Assembly (NCBI RefSeq): GCF_005925345.1
Contig: NZ_SSHJ01000016.1
Span: 1 to 64,000, forward strand
Direction: 5' to 3'
DNA length: 64,000 bases
Source of the DNA: Pedobacter ureilyticus
GTDB lineage: Bacteria; Bacteroidota; Bacteroidia; Sphingobacteriales; Sphingobacteriaceae
Shown: positions 52,759 through 61,556 of the stretch, piece after piece
Layout of the letters: every line of letters begins with the position of its first letter
Numbering within the stretch: position 1 is the stretch's first letter
Translations under genes and position numbers: made by a program
The notes under the pieces: model-generated
What the model saw: only the letters and a program-made list of their open reading frames with translations
Told to the model about the DNA's origin: nothing
The model's database searches: none

Positions 52759-52841
52759 TTCATGTGTTTTTAATAATTGATTGAACAATAGGTTCTTTAG
52801 CATAATGGCTGCTGTAACAACAACCATTATATGGGCTTTTA

Positions 52842-54212
52842 CTATGGATTTTGTTCCCAACTAGGGTTATAAAACATTACTTGTTTTGGAATTTGTAAGG
52901 TGTACCTAGGGCTACCTGGAGCTAAGGTTGTAAACAGCTGACCAGTGCCTAAATACCTATTTACAGCGGGCATACGTCCTTCGGCATCTAGCCTTCTCAT
53001 ATCAAACCATCTCATGCCTGCAAAGGCAAACTCAAAACCTCTTTCTTCAAATACCTTGTTAAAAACGGTTTCCTTGTCTGTAGAAACAAACTTAACATAA
53101 TCGGCAGCCAGAAAGCGTCGTTTACGTAAAAAATCTATTTCGTCGCAAGCTTTGGCAAACTCATCATTTCTAACTGCAGCTTCGGCAATAATCAAGTGCA
53201 TTTCTGCTACCGAAATACCCCAATTTGGATATCCGTAGCCAGGCACCACGCCACCAGGACGAAACGTAGTACGCCCTCTAACGCTAAAAGTAAGATCTAC
53301 TATGGGGGTATAATAAAATTTAAGACGCAGATCTTTAGTATTGAAGGTTTTTAAAAATTCTTGGGTAGGCACTTCTGATCCAAGATAACTGGTGCCGCCC
53401 ATTCTGGCGTAAATGGCATCAGATCTTTTCATTAAAACCGAAATTTCTTTTGCATTAGCTAACGTTGAGTAATCTATAATTACGTTGGGGCCTTTATCTA
53501 AGGCCAGTTGTGCTTGTTCTGCTGCTTTGGTATAGTTGCCCATGTACAGATAAGTTTTTGCCAAAACGCCGTGGGCCGCAGCAACCGAACCTCTGAAACG
53601 ATTTGTTGAATTATCTACTGGCAAATTTGGCAAAGCTGTATTAATATCGCTGATGATGCGATTGTAAATTTCTTGTACCGTACTTCTGCCTGGCATCTCA
53701 TCCGTTACATCTACCGAAGTAACAAATGGAACAGCTAAATCTGTATTTGCAGTTGCAGGGTTATATACTTTTCCGTACAAATTAACCAAATGCAGGTACT
53801 CGAACGCCCTGCCTAACAAAGCTTCGGCCTTTAAACTTTGCCTTTGTTGTTCGGTACCATCTGCTATGCCCTCTACATTAGCAATTACTACGTTATACAA
53901 ATAGATTGTTTTGTAAAGGGTGGTCCAAATAGCAGCAGCCCCTGGTATGGTTTCTACAAACTGGTCTTGCCAAGTATATATACGATCGTTTACATTGGTA
54001 AGTAACGGTGTAAAAGTAGTATTGTCTTTCCTATCATCAAGCAAATTTAATGATGCTGGTGTAGAAGTTTCCAAATCTAAATTGTTCAACCATTCATCAT
54101 AATCTCTTACCGTTTCCAACAGGCGAACTCCTTTTGGCTGCACATCAAGATACTTATCACACGATATCAAAAACAAAGTTGATATCAGGAAGGTGTATAT
54201 GTATTTTTTCAT
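52842..54212 (-). CDS. SusD/RagB-like outer-membrane lipoprotein
   Basis: A 456-residue lipoprotein with lipobox FLISC (Cys18) and the SusD N-terminal CDKYLDVQPKG. TPR-like helical segments (AEALLGRAFEYLHLVNLYGKVY, AAHGVLAKTYLYMGNYTKAAEQAQ) and the C-terminal RWFDMRRLD complete the family signature. It is shorter than typical 500-600-residue glycan-binding SusDs. It would cap the SusC channel and hold the imported ligand, whose nature is not evident. Confidence 0.9.
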   Translation of the reverse strand: MKKYIYTFLISTLFLISCDKYLDVQPKGVRLLETVRDYDEWLNNLDLETSTPASLNLLDDRKDNTTFTPLLTNVNDRIYTWQDQFVETIPGAAAIWTTLYKTIYLYNVVIANVEGIADGTEQQRQSLKAEALLGRAFEYLHLVNLYGKVYNPATANTDLAVPFVTSVDVTDEMPGRSTVQEIYNRIISDINTALPNLPVDNSTNRFRGSVAAAHGVLAKTYLYMGNYTKAAEQAQLALDKGPNVIIDYSTLANAKEISVLMKRSDAIYARMGGTSYLGSEVPTQEFLKTFNTKDLRLKFYYTPIVDLTFSVRGRTTFRPGGVVPGYGYPNWGISVAEMHLIIAEAAVRNDEFAKACDEIDFLRKRRFLAADYVKFVSTDKETVFNKVFEERGFEFAFAGMRWFDMRRLDAEGRMPAVNRYLGTGQLFTTLAPGSPRYTLQIPKQVMFYNPSWEQNP

Positions 54213-54315
54213 TTATATATCTTTTAATTTTTTAAAGGATAATGTTATCTGTTTTTGCCTCCTATGGCACTTCAAAAACCTTGACACTTTACCTCATTGA
54301 TGCTTTATGAAATAA

Positions 54316-57300
54316 TTAAAAATTAACCACGAGCGCCGCCGAGTAGGTAGGTGTTAGGTAGCTTTTCTCGTAGCTTCTGGTAGCCACGCTGTAATTATGC
54401 TTGTTTAGTGCAAAGGTGTAAATGTTTGATGCTTGTGCTCTTAGCTCTAAATTAGAGAGCTTCGCTTTTTTTACAAATTCGCTTTTTCTGAAGCTATAAG
54501 CAACCGTAAGATCGCCCAGCGTAAAATAGGTTCCGTCTACAATGAACCTATCTGTAGCACTTAGATAGTTATAGTAGTTAGAAGTATTTAGTGCGGGCAT
54601 TACATTCGGTATATTTTCATCACCTGGCTGCCTCCAGTAATTGCTTGCTCCAGCTAGCGGTCTTATGGTACTTGGATCTAGTACAGGCATTTTAGCCCTA
54701 AAGCCGCCAAAATAATTAATCATAGCAAATGCATAAAAATTACCAATATCAACCCTGTTACTTAAACCGATGTTGTAAGCGGGTATAGAAGAGCCAACGT
54801 AGTCAACGTCATCAATTCCTTTGTCATTTTGGTCGAAATTCTTGGTATTTCCATCTTTATCGTAAATAAGCACTTTACCTGTATTATCTATGCCAGCGTA
54901 ACGGTAGTTAAAAATTCCTCCTACGGCATAACCTTGTAGATAATTAGTTCTGCTACCTACGGCGTAACTGTAAGAAGCGCTATTTGGTGGAACATTAGTG
55001 TTATAAACTTTAAGAATTTTGCTCATGTTTTTAGAAAACACAAAGCCAGTATTCCAGTTGAAATTTTTACGAGTAATCCAATCGGCGTGCATGCCAATTT
55101 CTAAACCACCATTTCTAATGGTACTCTCATTTATAATTGCCGATGTAACTCCTCTGGTAGGATCTACCTCGTTGGAGGCCAAGATGTCAATACTTTTCTT
55201 CAAATAGTAATCTATATTTCCGGTAATGTTTTTAAAAATGCGATAATCAATACCTAAATTAAAATTGAAAGTTTGCTCCCAGCGTAAGCGACTGTTTGCT
55301 GGAGAAAGCAGACCTAGCGAGTTTATTGTACTACCAAAACTATTTAGCTTTGCACTGGCAATAACTTCTGGCAATACATTTTTAGCTATGTTTCCATTAA
55401 AACCTAAGGCAGCTCTCATTTTCATCGAGTTTACCCAAGTTAAAGGCTGGATAAACTTCTCTCTGTCTATATTCCATCCGGCACCTACAGACCAAGTTGG
55501 TTTATAACGATTTTTTGGATCAGTACCAAAAAGGTTAGACTGGTCTATACGAGCACTACCCGTTAACGAATACTTACCTTTGTAATTATAAACAGCATTT
55601 AAATAGCCTGATAAAAACCTGTTTTCTACATACGTTTGCGAGAAAAGACCATCGTAAGAAAGTGCAGGATTATTTCTGCCGTATGATGAGACATAAGCCG
55701 AATTTTGTATTAAAGCGTAGTTTACCGGACGTTGTAAAAGGGTTTGATCGCTGTATCCAAAATTTGCGGTCGAGTTACCACTATTTACTAGCCTTCGTAT
55801 CTCCAACCCCGAGATTAAGTTAATCGCATGATCTGTGCTGACTTGTTTGTTATAGTTAAGCTGCGCCCGAGCAGTATAACTCTCCGTCTTGCTGGCAGTT
55901 TGTTTTAGGTAATCGCCTTTAGGCACATTATAAATTAAACCACTAGCGCCTATTTCGGTATAACGATTTACAATTTGCCTAACTTCTGCAGAACTCTCGT
56001 TTGCTAAATGACGTGTATCAGTGCTAGAGGTTTCATAAACACCTCCAAAAGCGAGGTTAAACCCTTTACCGATATCATATTTAAAATTGGCAATAAAACG
56101 GTTGTTGATGCTATGTTTTTTATCACTTATCAAGTCCATTTCTTGCAGCGGATAATAAAGATTATCTAGTAGACCCAAGTTCTTGATTACATCGTTATAA
56201 TATGTAGTTACCTTAGAGCCAGCATAAGTAGATGCGGGGTTGCCATTTTCGTCTACAAAACGTTCATACGGATAAAAACTGTTGATAGAAGGCACAGGCG
56301 CAGCAAAGTCTTTAGCCTCTTGGAAATTGGTGTTCAAATCTACCGAAAGTCGTTTGGAAAGCTTCAAGTTAAGCCTTGCCGAAAGACCAACACGATTGCC
56401 TCCGTTCTTTATTTTAGTAAGCGCATTATCATTAAATTGTGCGGTAATAAAATAGGTGGCATTTTCTGTACCTCCAGAAACATCTAAGTTATGTGTTTGG
56501 GTAGTGGCGTTTTGTAAGAATAGGTCGCCATAATCTCCGGTATTATTATACAATTTTAAGGCCTCCAATTGCTGGTCTGCCTCTTCTGCAGTAATGATAC
56601 CAGCAGCTTTACGGGCTATAATAGTATAGGGGGGCGGATAAGTAAAAAGCGAACCCAGCGTAGGTAATAATGTTAATGACCAAGCAGTAGCACCAATATT
56701 TTTATAAATATCTTTATTATACTCTACCACTGTAGCAGAAGCATCTTTATCCCAGCGGTAACGCTCATAGTTTTCTTTTGGCGTTAAACTAAAAGTAGCA
56801 CGATAAGCAACATTTGGTTTGCCCACTTTTGCCTTCTTACGCTCTATTACAATTACACCATTAGAGGCCCGCACCCCATAAACGGTTGCCGCTGCCGCAT
56901 CTCGTAACACCGTTACCGATTCTATTTCGTTGGGGTTAATAGTGGCCAAAGACAATTCTGTAGGATAACCATCAATAACGATAAGTGGCTGTTTATTGCC
57001 ATTGATGGTGGAGATACCTCGTATTTGAAACAGGCTGTTTCCTTCAAACTCAATGTCATTGTTAATTAGCAAACCTGGAATTCTACTTTGCAGCGCAGTT
57101 AAAAAATCAGTAGTGTTGATACGGCTATCATATTCCTTATTGCTCATTATGGTAACCGCTCCTGTGCTTTGCTCTGGCTTGATGTATTGATAACCAGTAG
57201 ATATTTGTACTTCTCCCAGTTTGCTATCTACTGGTTCTAGTTGCACTGCTAGTGCTTTAGATTTACCAACCTCAACACTTTTAACAGCATAACCTAAAAA

Positions 57301-57837
57301 GCGAAAAATTAACACATCGCCCTCATCGGCATCAGCCATAAATTTACCTTCTTTGTTAGTCATGCCCAGCACTACCTTTTTGTTTTTAGATACCACAGAA
57401 ACCCCCGGAATTGGCTTGTTATATTCGTCGCTAACGGTAACTTCTACCTTACGCTGTTGCTTTTGTACAATTATTGTATTGGGCTTTATGGTAATTACTA
57501 CAGAGTTTTCGACCACTTTATACTGAAAAGGTAGGCCGGTTAAACTAGCATCAAGCACATCAGCAACACTTGCATTCTTGACGTTTAACGAAACTGCAGG
57601 CAGGTTTCTAATGAGATCGTTGTTGTAAAAAAAATCGTAGCCAGCTTGTTTTTGAATTTCCTTAAAAACACGTTCGAGTGTAATTTTTTTGTTTACGATA
57701 GTGATTTGTGCTCTTGACGCTGCACTTACTTGAAACAGCACTGCAAAAATCAATAAAGTGGTTAGCTTCATAGTTAGTATTAACTTATAAGCACGGGGGG
57801 TTAGCCCATGTTTTATAACATGTAAAATTTCATACAT
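54316..57837 (-). CDS. SusC/RagA TonB-dependent outer-membrane transducer with STN domain
   Basis: A 1173-residue protein. The N-terminus (MKLTTLLIFAVLFQVSAA at residues 23-40) is a signal peptide; I keep the longer start at 57837 because this pre-sequence is common in the family, although 57771 is an alternative. Next come STN (about 45-115; TLERVFKEIQKQAGYDFFYN), a carboxypeptidase-like domain (about 128-205), the plug (about 215-330; GITTINGNKQPLIVIDGYPTE-like DGYPTELS) and the beta-barrel ending in F. The STN domain predicts signalling to the FecR protein encoded just upstream. The ligand is unknown. Confidence 0.92.
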   Translation of the reverse strand: MYEILHVIKHGLTPRAYKLILTMKLTTLLIFAVLFQVSAASRAQITIVNKKITLERVFKEIQKQAGYDFFYNNDLIRNLPAVSLNVKNASVADVLDASLTGLPFQYKVVENSVVITIKPNTIIVQKQQRKVEVTVSDEYNKPIPGVSVVSKNKKVVLGMTNKEGKFMADADEGDVLIFRFLGYAVKSVEVGKSKALAVQLEPVDSKLGEVQISTGYQYIKPEQSTGAVTIMSNKEYDSRINTTDFLTALQSRIPGLLINNDIEFEGNSLFQIRGISTINGNKQPLIVIDGYPTELSLATINPNEIESVTVLRDAAAATVYGVRASNGVIVIERKKAKVGKPNVAYRATFSLTPKENYERYRWDKDASATVVEYNKDIYKNIGATAWSLTLLPTLGSLFTYPPPYTIIARKAAGIITAEEADQQLEALKLYNNTGDYGDLFLQNATTQTHNLDVSGGTENATYFITAQFNDNALTKIKNGGNRVGLSARLNLKLSKRLSVDLNTNFQEAKDFAAPVPSINSFYPYERFVDENGNPASTYAGSKVTTYYNDVIKNLGLLDNLYYPLQEMDLISDKKHSINNRFIANFKYDIGKGFNLAFGGVYETSSTDTRHLANESSAEVRQIVNRYTEIGASGLIYNVPKGDYLKQTASKTESYTARAQLNYNKQVSTDHAINLISGLEIRRLVNSGNSTANFGYSDQTLLQRPVNYALIQNSAYVSSYGRNNPALSYDGLFSQTYVENRFLSGYLNAVYNYKGKYSLTGSARIDQSNLFGTDPKNRYKPTWSVGAGWNIDREKFIQPLTWVNSMKMRAALGFNGNIAKNVLPEVIASAKLNSFGSTINSLGLLSPANSRLRWEQTFNFNLGIDYRIFKNITGNIDYYLKKSIDILASNEVDPTRGVTSAIINESTIRNGGLEIGMHADWITRKNFNWNTGFVFSKNMSKILKVYNTNVPPNSASYSYAVGSRTNYLQGYAVGGIFNYRYAGIDNTGKVLIYDKDGNTKNFDQNDKGIDDVDYVGSSIPAYNIGLSNRVDIGNFYAFAMINYFGGFRAKMPVLDPSTIRPLAGASNYWRQPGDENIPNVMPALNTSNYYNYLSATDRFIVDGTYFTLGDLTVAYSFRKSEFVKKAKLSNLELRAQASNIYTFALNKHNYSVATRSYEKSYLTPTYSAALVVNF

Positions 57838-57902
57838 TTGTTAAATAGGTTTAGTTTGTTTGAAAATTGTTTAGCGCAATAGATGACTAGGAAGCCTATA
57901 CT

Positions 57903-57931
57903 AATCAGGGGCGGTAACGACGCCTCTGATT
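57903..57931. other. Hairpin between fecR and susC
   Basis: AATCAGGGGCG (57903-57913) pairs with CGCCTCTGATT (57921-57931) with one G-T, across a 7-nt loop. It lies 29 bp after the fecR stop and lacks a clear T-run, so it may be a weak terminator, a processing site or leader of susC. Confidence 0.5.
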
Positions 57932-57959
57932 TCATTGCTCCCTGTCAATTTTAGTTTGA

Positions 57960-59111
57960 TCAGGTTTTTACAATAAGCTTCCTCCCTTCTATTTTAAACT
58001 TTACGTTTTCTGTAGCTTCCATAATTTTGAGCGCATTTTTTAGGGTTTTATTTCTTGTGATAATTCCGTTGAACTTTTTGCCTTCTGATTTTCCAACAAA
58101 TTCAATTTCTATATCATACCATCTCGCAATTTTTCTCATTACACTTTCAATTGGCTCGTCGTCAAACTGGAAATAGCCATTTTTCCAAGCAATTGCTTCT
58201 TCGGCATCAGCTAATGTTTGTACGTGTAAACCAGATTTGGCATTGATACTTACTTGGTTCGGACTAAGTACCACTGACTTCTTCGAGTTAGAAACTTTAA
58301 CCGCTCCCTCTAACAAAGTTGTCTTTACAAAAGCTTCATCGCTATAAGTGCTTACATTAAATTTAGTACCCAGCACTTCCAACTCCTGCCCTTTACTTTT
58401 AACTTTAAATTTTCTAGAAGGATCTTTGGTTACTTCAAAATAAGCTTCGCCTTCTAGCTCTACCACTCTTTCTTTACCTTGGTACGCCACCGGATACTTT
58501 AATTTAGAGGCCGCATTAAGCCATACTTTTGTTCCATCTGATAGAATTAAACGGTAAGTACCGCCTTTGGGGATTTCAATGGTATTGTAAGCTGCTTGAG
58601 AGGCATTAAGTTCCATGTTTTCATAGCTAATTAACCCGCTACTATCACTAGAAATTTGATGATGGGCGTCTAAATTGATTATACTTTGAGAGGCATCTAA
58701 TACGATCTTTTTACCGTCGGCCAAGGTTAAAATTGCTTTATCTGTTCCTGGTTCTATTACATGCTCTGTAGCAACTAGGTTTGCATTGGCTTTATCTTTT
58801 AGCGCATTTCTGCCGAAGTAGAAACCAAATGTTAGCACAGCAAGTATAGCGGCCGCAGCTACATACCTTGGCCATAAGCTACGAATTATTGTTGCTTTCC
58901 CGCCCACTACAACAGCAAGATGTTGTTCATAGGCTTTTTCTGCATCAAAAGTTTCGCAATAAGCATTAACTAAATGGTACAGCTCAATTTCATTTTGTAA
59001 GAACGCTCGGTTTTCCGGTAATTCCATCCAACTTTTAAGCAAATTGGCTTCGCTTTGGCTCAGTTCATTCCTTAAGAATTTTGCTATTAGCCCCTCTATG
59101 GATTCTTTCAT
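57960..59111 (-). CDS. FecR-family anti-sigma factor
   Basis: A 383-residue inner-membrane protein. The cytoplasmic N-terminus (about 1-80) binds the sigma factor, one membrane helix follows (RYVAAAAILAVLTFGFYFG, about 83-101), then a FecR periplasmic domain (about 110-300; TYRLILSDGTKVWLNAASKLKYP) and DUF4974 at the C-terminus. It would release the divergent sigma factor when the SusC STN domain signals. A -7 box (TAGGTTTG, minus strand at 59221-59228) lies about 110 bp upstream, near the sigma start. Confidence 0.92.
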   Translation of the reverse strand: MKESIEGLIAKFLRNELSQSEANLLKSWMELPENRAFLQNEIELYHLVNAYCETFDAEKAYEQHLAVVVGGKATIIRSLWPRYVAAAAILAVLTFGFYFGRNALKDKANANLVATEHVIEPGTDKAILTLADGKKIVLDASQSIINLDAHHQISSDSSGLISYENMELNASQAAYNTIEIPKGGTYRLILSDGTKVWLNAASKLKYPVAYQGKERVVELEGEAYFEVTKDPSRKFKVKSKGQELEVLGTKFNVSTYSDEAFVKTTLLEGAVKVSNSKKSVVLSPNQVSINAKSGLHVQTLADAEEAIAWKNGYFQFDDEPIESVMRKIARWYDIEIEFVGKSEGKKFNGIITRNKTLKNALKIMEATENVKFKIEGRKLIVKT

Positions 59112-59245
59112 GCCTAGTTTAGTTCATTTTTCTATCGTAGTACGCAAAAAAAGAAAAAACCCCCACGCAATTTCTATTTTTTTTTATTTCATAATATTAT
59201 ACCTTTACTTTTCTGCGCTCCAAACCTACCTAGCTTCTTTAGCAA

Positions 59246-59827
59246 ATGACAGATTATTCAAAAGCGGATGAAATAATTCTTATAAAGGCAATTCATGCTG
59301 GAAAACAAGACGCATTGAAATCTATCTACACCAATTACTACCAAAAACTCTGTATCTATATCCTAAACTTTACAACAGACCGAAATTTAGTAGAAGATGT
59401 TGTGCAAGACACTTTTTTAAAGCTTTGGAACAAACGGGAAACTTTGCGCCCAGATGGCTCTTTAAACGCTTACTTATACAAAGTTACCTACAACAACTTT
59501 ATTGATAATTATAGAAAAACTAAGCGGCTTGATAAAGAACTTGATAACATTAGGCTTGCAAGCCTAGCAGAATTATTAGACGAAAATCATGAAGAACTGT
59601 TTTATCAACGGTTACTAAAGGTTAAAGAAGCAATAGCTCAGCTACCCGACCGCTGTAAAGAAATTTTTATAATGAATAAGGAAAAAGGAATGCGCTATCA
59701 GCAGATTGCAGATGAGCTAGGCATTTCTGTAAAAACTGTAGAAAATCAGATTGGTAAGGCTTTACAGGCAATAAGAGCTAATGTCTACCTTATCGTGATG
59801 ATTATATTTGCAGTGCTTTGGAGTTAA
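59246..59827 (+). CDS. ECF sigma factor (sigma-70 family)
   Basis: A 193-residue ECF sigma factor with region 2 (about 20-90; DVVQDTFLKLWNKRETLRPDGSLNAYLYKVTYNNFIDNYRK) and region 4 (about 128-180; LPDRCKEIFIMNKEKGMRYQQIADELGISVKTVENQIGKAL). A hydrophobic C-terminal stretch (VYLIVMIIFAVLW) is common in this phylum's members. It is divergent from fecR by 134 bp, whereas these pairs are usually co-oriented; expression of each therefore needs its own promoter. Confidence 0.93.
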   Translation: MTDYSKADEIILIKAIHAGKQDALKSIYTNYYQKLCIYILNFTTDRNLVEDVVQDTFLKLWNKRETLRPDGSLNAYLYKVTYNNFIDNYRKTKRLDKELDNIRLASLAELLDENHEELFYQRLLKVKEAIAQLPDRCKEIFIMNKEKGMRYQQIADELGISVKTVENQIGKALQAIRANVYLIVMIIFAVLWS

Positions 59828-59863
59828 ACCTGCATGTAAAATTTAGTGCAACATTAGCAAAAA

Positions 59864-59895
59864 TAAAGTCCCAAAATTTTACTTGAGGGACTTTA
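59864..59895. terminator. Bidirectional terminator between sigma and ribulokinase genes
   Basis: TAAAGTCCC (59864-59872) pairs with GGGACTTTA (59887-59895) over a 14-nt loop between the convergent genes. Confidence 0.7.
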
Positions 59896-59915
59896 AGGAG
59901 ATTGACGTGCTTAAC

Positions 59916-61556
59916 TTAGTTTATTGCGGTGCCTAATTGCTGGTACTTTTTGTATAGTTTCTTATAAATTTCCGCTTTTTCGTGGTCTGGGTAGTAGCAT
60001 TCGTCGTAACCCGAACTCATTGTGGCTTGCGCATCAGAAATATTGTTATACACGCCAGCAACTACGGCAGCAAACATAGCTGAGCCCAAAGCACAAGCCT
60101 GTTCGCTTGTTGCCACCTTAATAGGAACATTTAAAATGTTGGCCAAGGTTTGCATTACAAAGGCCGATTTTTTGGAAATGCCACCCAAGGCAATTACTTG
60201 CTTAATATTTACGCCCTGCTCCATAAATCTATCCATAATGGCCTTAGAACCAAATGCTGTTGCCTCTACCAAAGCTTTAAAAATGTGAGGGGCGCTAGTG
60301 CCCAGGGTTAATCCAGCTAACACTCCTTTTTTAGCCAAATCTACATCGGGAGTTCTTCTGCCATTAATCCAATCTAGCGCAATAAGGTCATTTTCTGTAA
60401 CGGGCAATTGGGCTGCTTTTTCGGAGAGCTTAGGTAAAATCGCATCGCTGGCTTTCTTAAGTTCATCCTTAGTTAAAGTTTCGCTTAAGATTTCTCTCAT
60501 AGGAAACTCCAGAATTTGTTTGTACCAGCTATATACATCGCCAAAGGCAGATTGCCCAGCTTCCATGCCTAGCATATTTGGAATAATAGAACCATCTACC
60601 TGACCGCAAATCCCTTTTACCAAACCACTAAATTCTTCGGTTGGTACCACCACCATATCACATGTAGAGGTACCCATCACCTTTACCAAACTATAAGGTT
60701 CTATACCCGTACCTATTGCTCCTAAATGCGCATCGAGCGCACCTACACCTACTTTAACTGTTTTGGACAGGCCTAATTTAGCTGCCCATTCTGCAGATAA
60801 ATTACCTGCCGTCTCATCTGTTGTATAAGTTTCTTGATACAGATGATCTCTTAATTCGCCAAGTTTAGGATCTAATTGTGCTAAAAAAGCTTGGCTCGGC
60901 AAGCCTCCAAATTCTTGGTGCCACATCGCTTTGTGCCCAGCAGCGCAACGACTACGTTTTACCGTCATTACGTCGGTATTACCTGTTAAAAAAGCTGGCA
61001 TCCAATCGCAGTGCTCCATCCATGAAAATGCTCTTTTCGCTACTTCCCCATCTTTTTTAGTGATGTGCAAAATTTTAGACCAAAACCATTCCGAAGAATA
61101 CATTCCGCCAGAGTACTTGGTAAAATCTACAGGCGATTTTTTAGACAACGCATTGATCTCATCAGCCTCTTTAAGCGCTGTATGATCTTTCCATAACACA
61201 AACATGGCATCGGGGTCTTCGGCAAATTCTGGCAGTAAGGCCAATGGTGTGCCTTTCTCGTCTACCGCTCCAGGTGTTGATCCGGTAGTATCAATAGTGA
61301 TGGCAACAATATTATTGATAATTTCATCACTTACTTGACTAACTACTGTTTTGATCGCATCCTCCATTCCTTCGATATAATCAAGAGGATGCTGCCTAAA
61401 TTGAGAAAGTTCTGGTTGGCAGTATTTACCCTCTGCCCATCGTTTGTAAAGACTTACGGCACAAGCTACTTCTTCGCCATTGCTGGCATCAACCAACAAA
61501 GCCCTAACAGAGTCTGTACCGTAGTCTAATCCAACTACATATTTTTTCACGCTCAT
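59916..61556 (-). CDS. Ribulokinase (FGGY family)
   Basis: A 546-residue FGGY carbohydrate kinase. It opens with YVVGLDYGTDSVRALLVDASNGEEVA and contains the substrate segment TIDTTGSTPGAVDEKG, WMEHCDWMPAFLTG, and GVGALDAHLGAIGTG with the catalytic-type Asp, then VIALGGISKKSAFVMQTLANIL. The layout matches ribulokinase AraB, which phosphorylates L-ribulose with ATP. It overlaps the isomerase gene by 4 bp, so they form one operon; AraD was not found in the window. Confidence 0.85.
   Translation of the reverse strand: MSVKKYVVGLDYGTDSVRALLVDASNGEEVACAVSLYKRWAEGKYCQPELSQFRQHPLDYIEGMEDAIKTVVSQVSDEIINNIVAITIDTTGSTPGAVDEKGTPLALLPEFAEDPDAMFVLWKDHTALKEADEINALSKKSPVDFTKYSGGMYSSEWFWSKILHITKKDGEVAKRAFSWMEHCDWMPAFLTGNTDVMTVKRSRCAAGHKAMWHQEFGGLPSQAFLAQLDPKLGELRDHLYQETYTTDETAGNLSAEWAAKLGLSKTVKVGVGALDAHLGAIGTGIEPYSLVKVMGTSTCDMVVVPTEEFSGLVKGICGQVDGSIIPNMLGMEAGQSAFGDVYSWYKQILEFPMREILSETLTKDELKKASDAILPKLSEKAAQLPVTENDLIALDWINGRRTPDVDLAKKGVLAGLTLGTSAPHIFKALVEATAFGSKAIMDRFMEQGVNIKQVIALGGISKKSAFVMQTLANILNVPIKVATSEQACALGSAMFAAVVAGVYNNISDAQATMSSGYDECYYPDHEKAEIYKKLYKKYQQLGTAIN

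Noticed and set aside
52759..52860. 34-residue N-terminal extension of the TlpA-like protein
   Set aside because: It overlaps the end of susD, and the natural signal peptide starts at 52758.
41107..57837. One single polysaccharide utilisation locus including the SusC/SusD operon and the pectin genes
   Set aside because: Gap with its own operator-like palindrome and a repeat element separates them, and the SusC series lacks carbohydrate enzymes; kept as two units, though joint function is possible.
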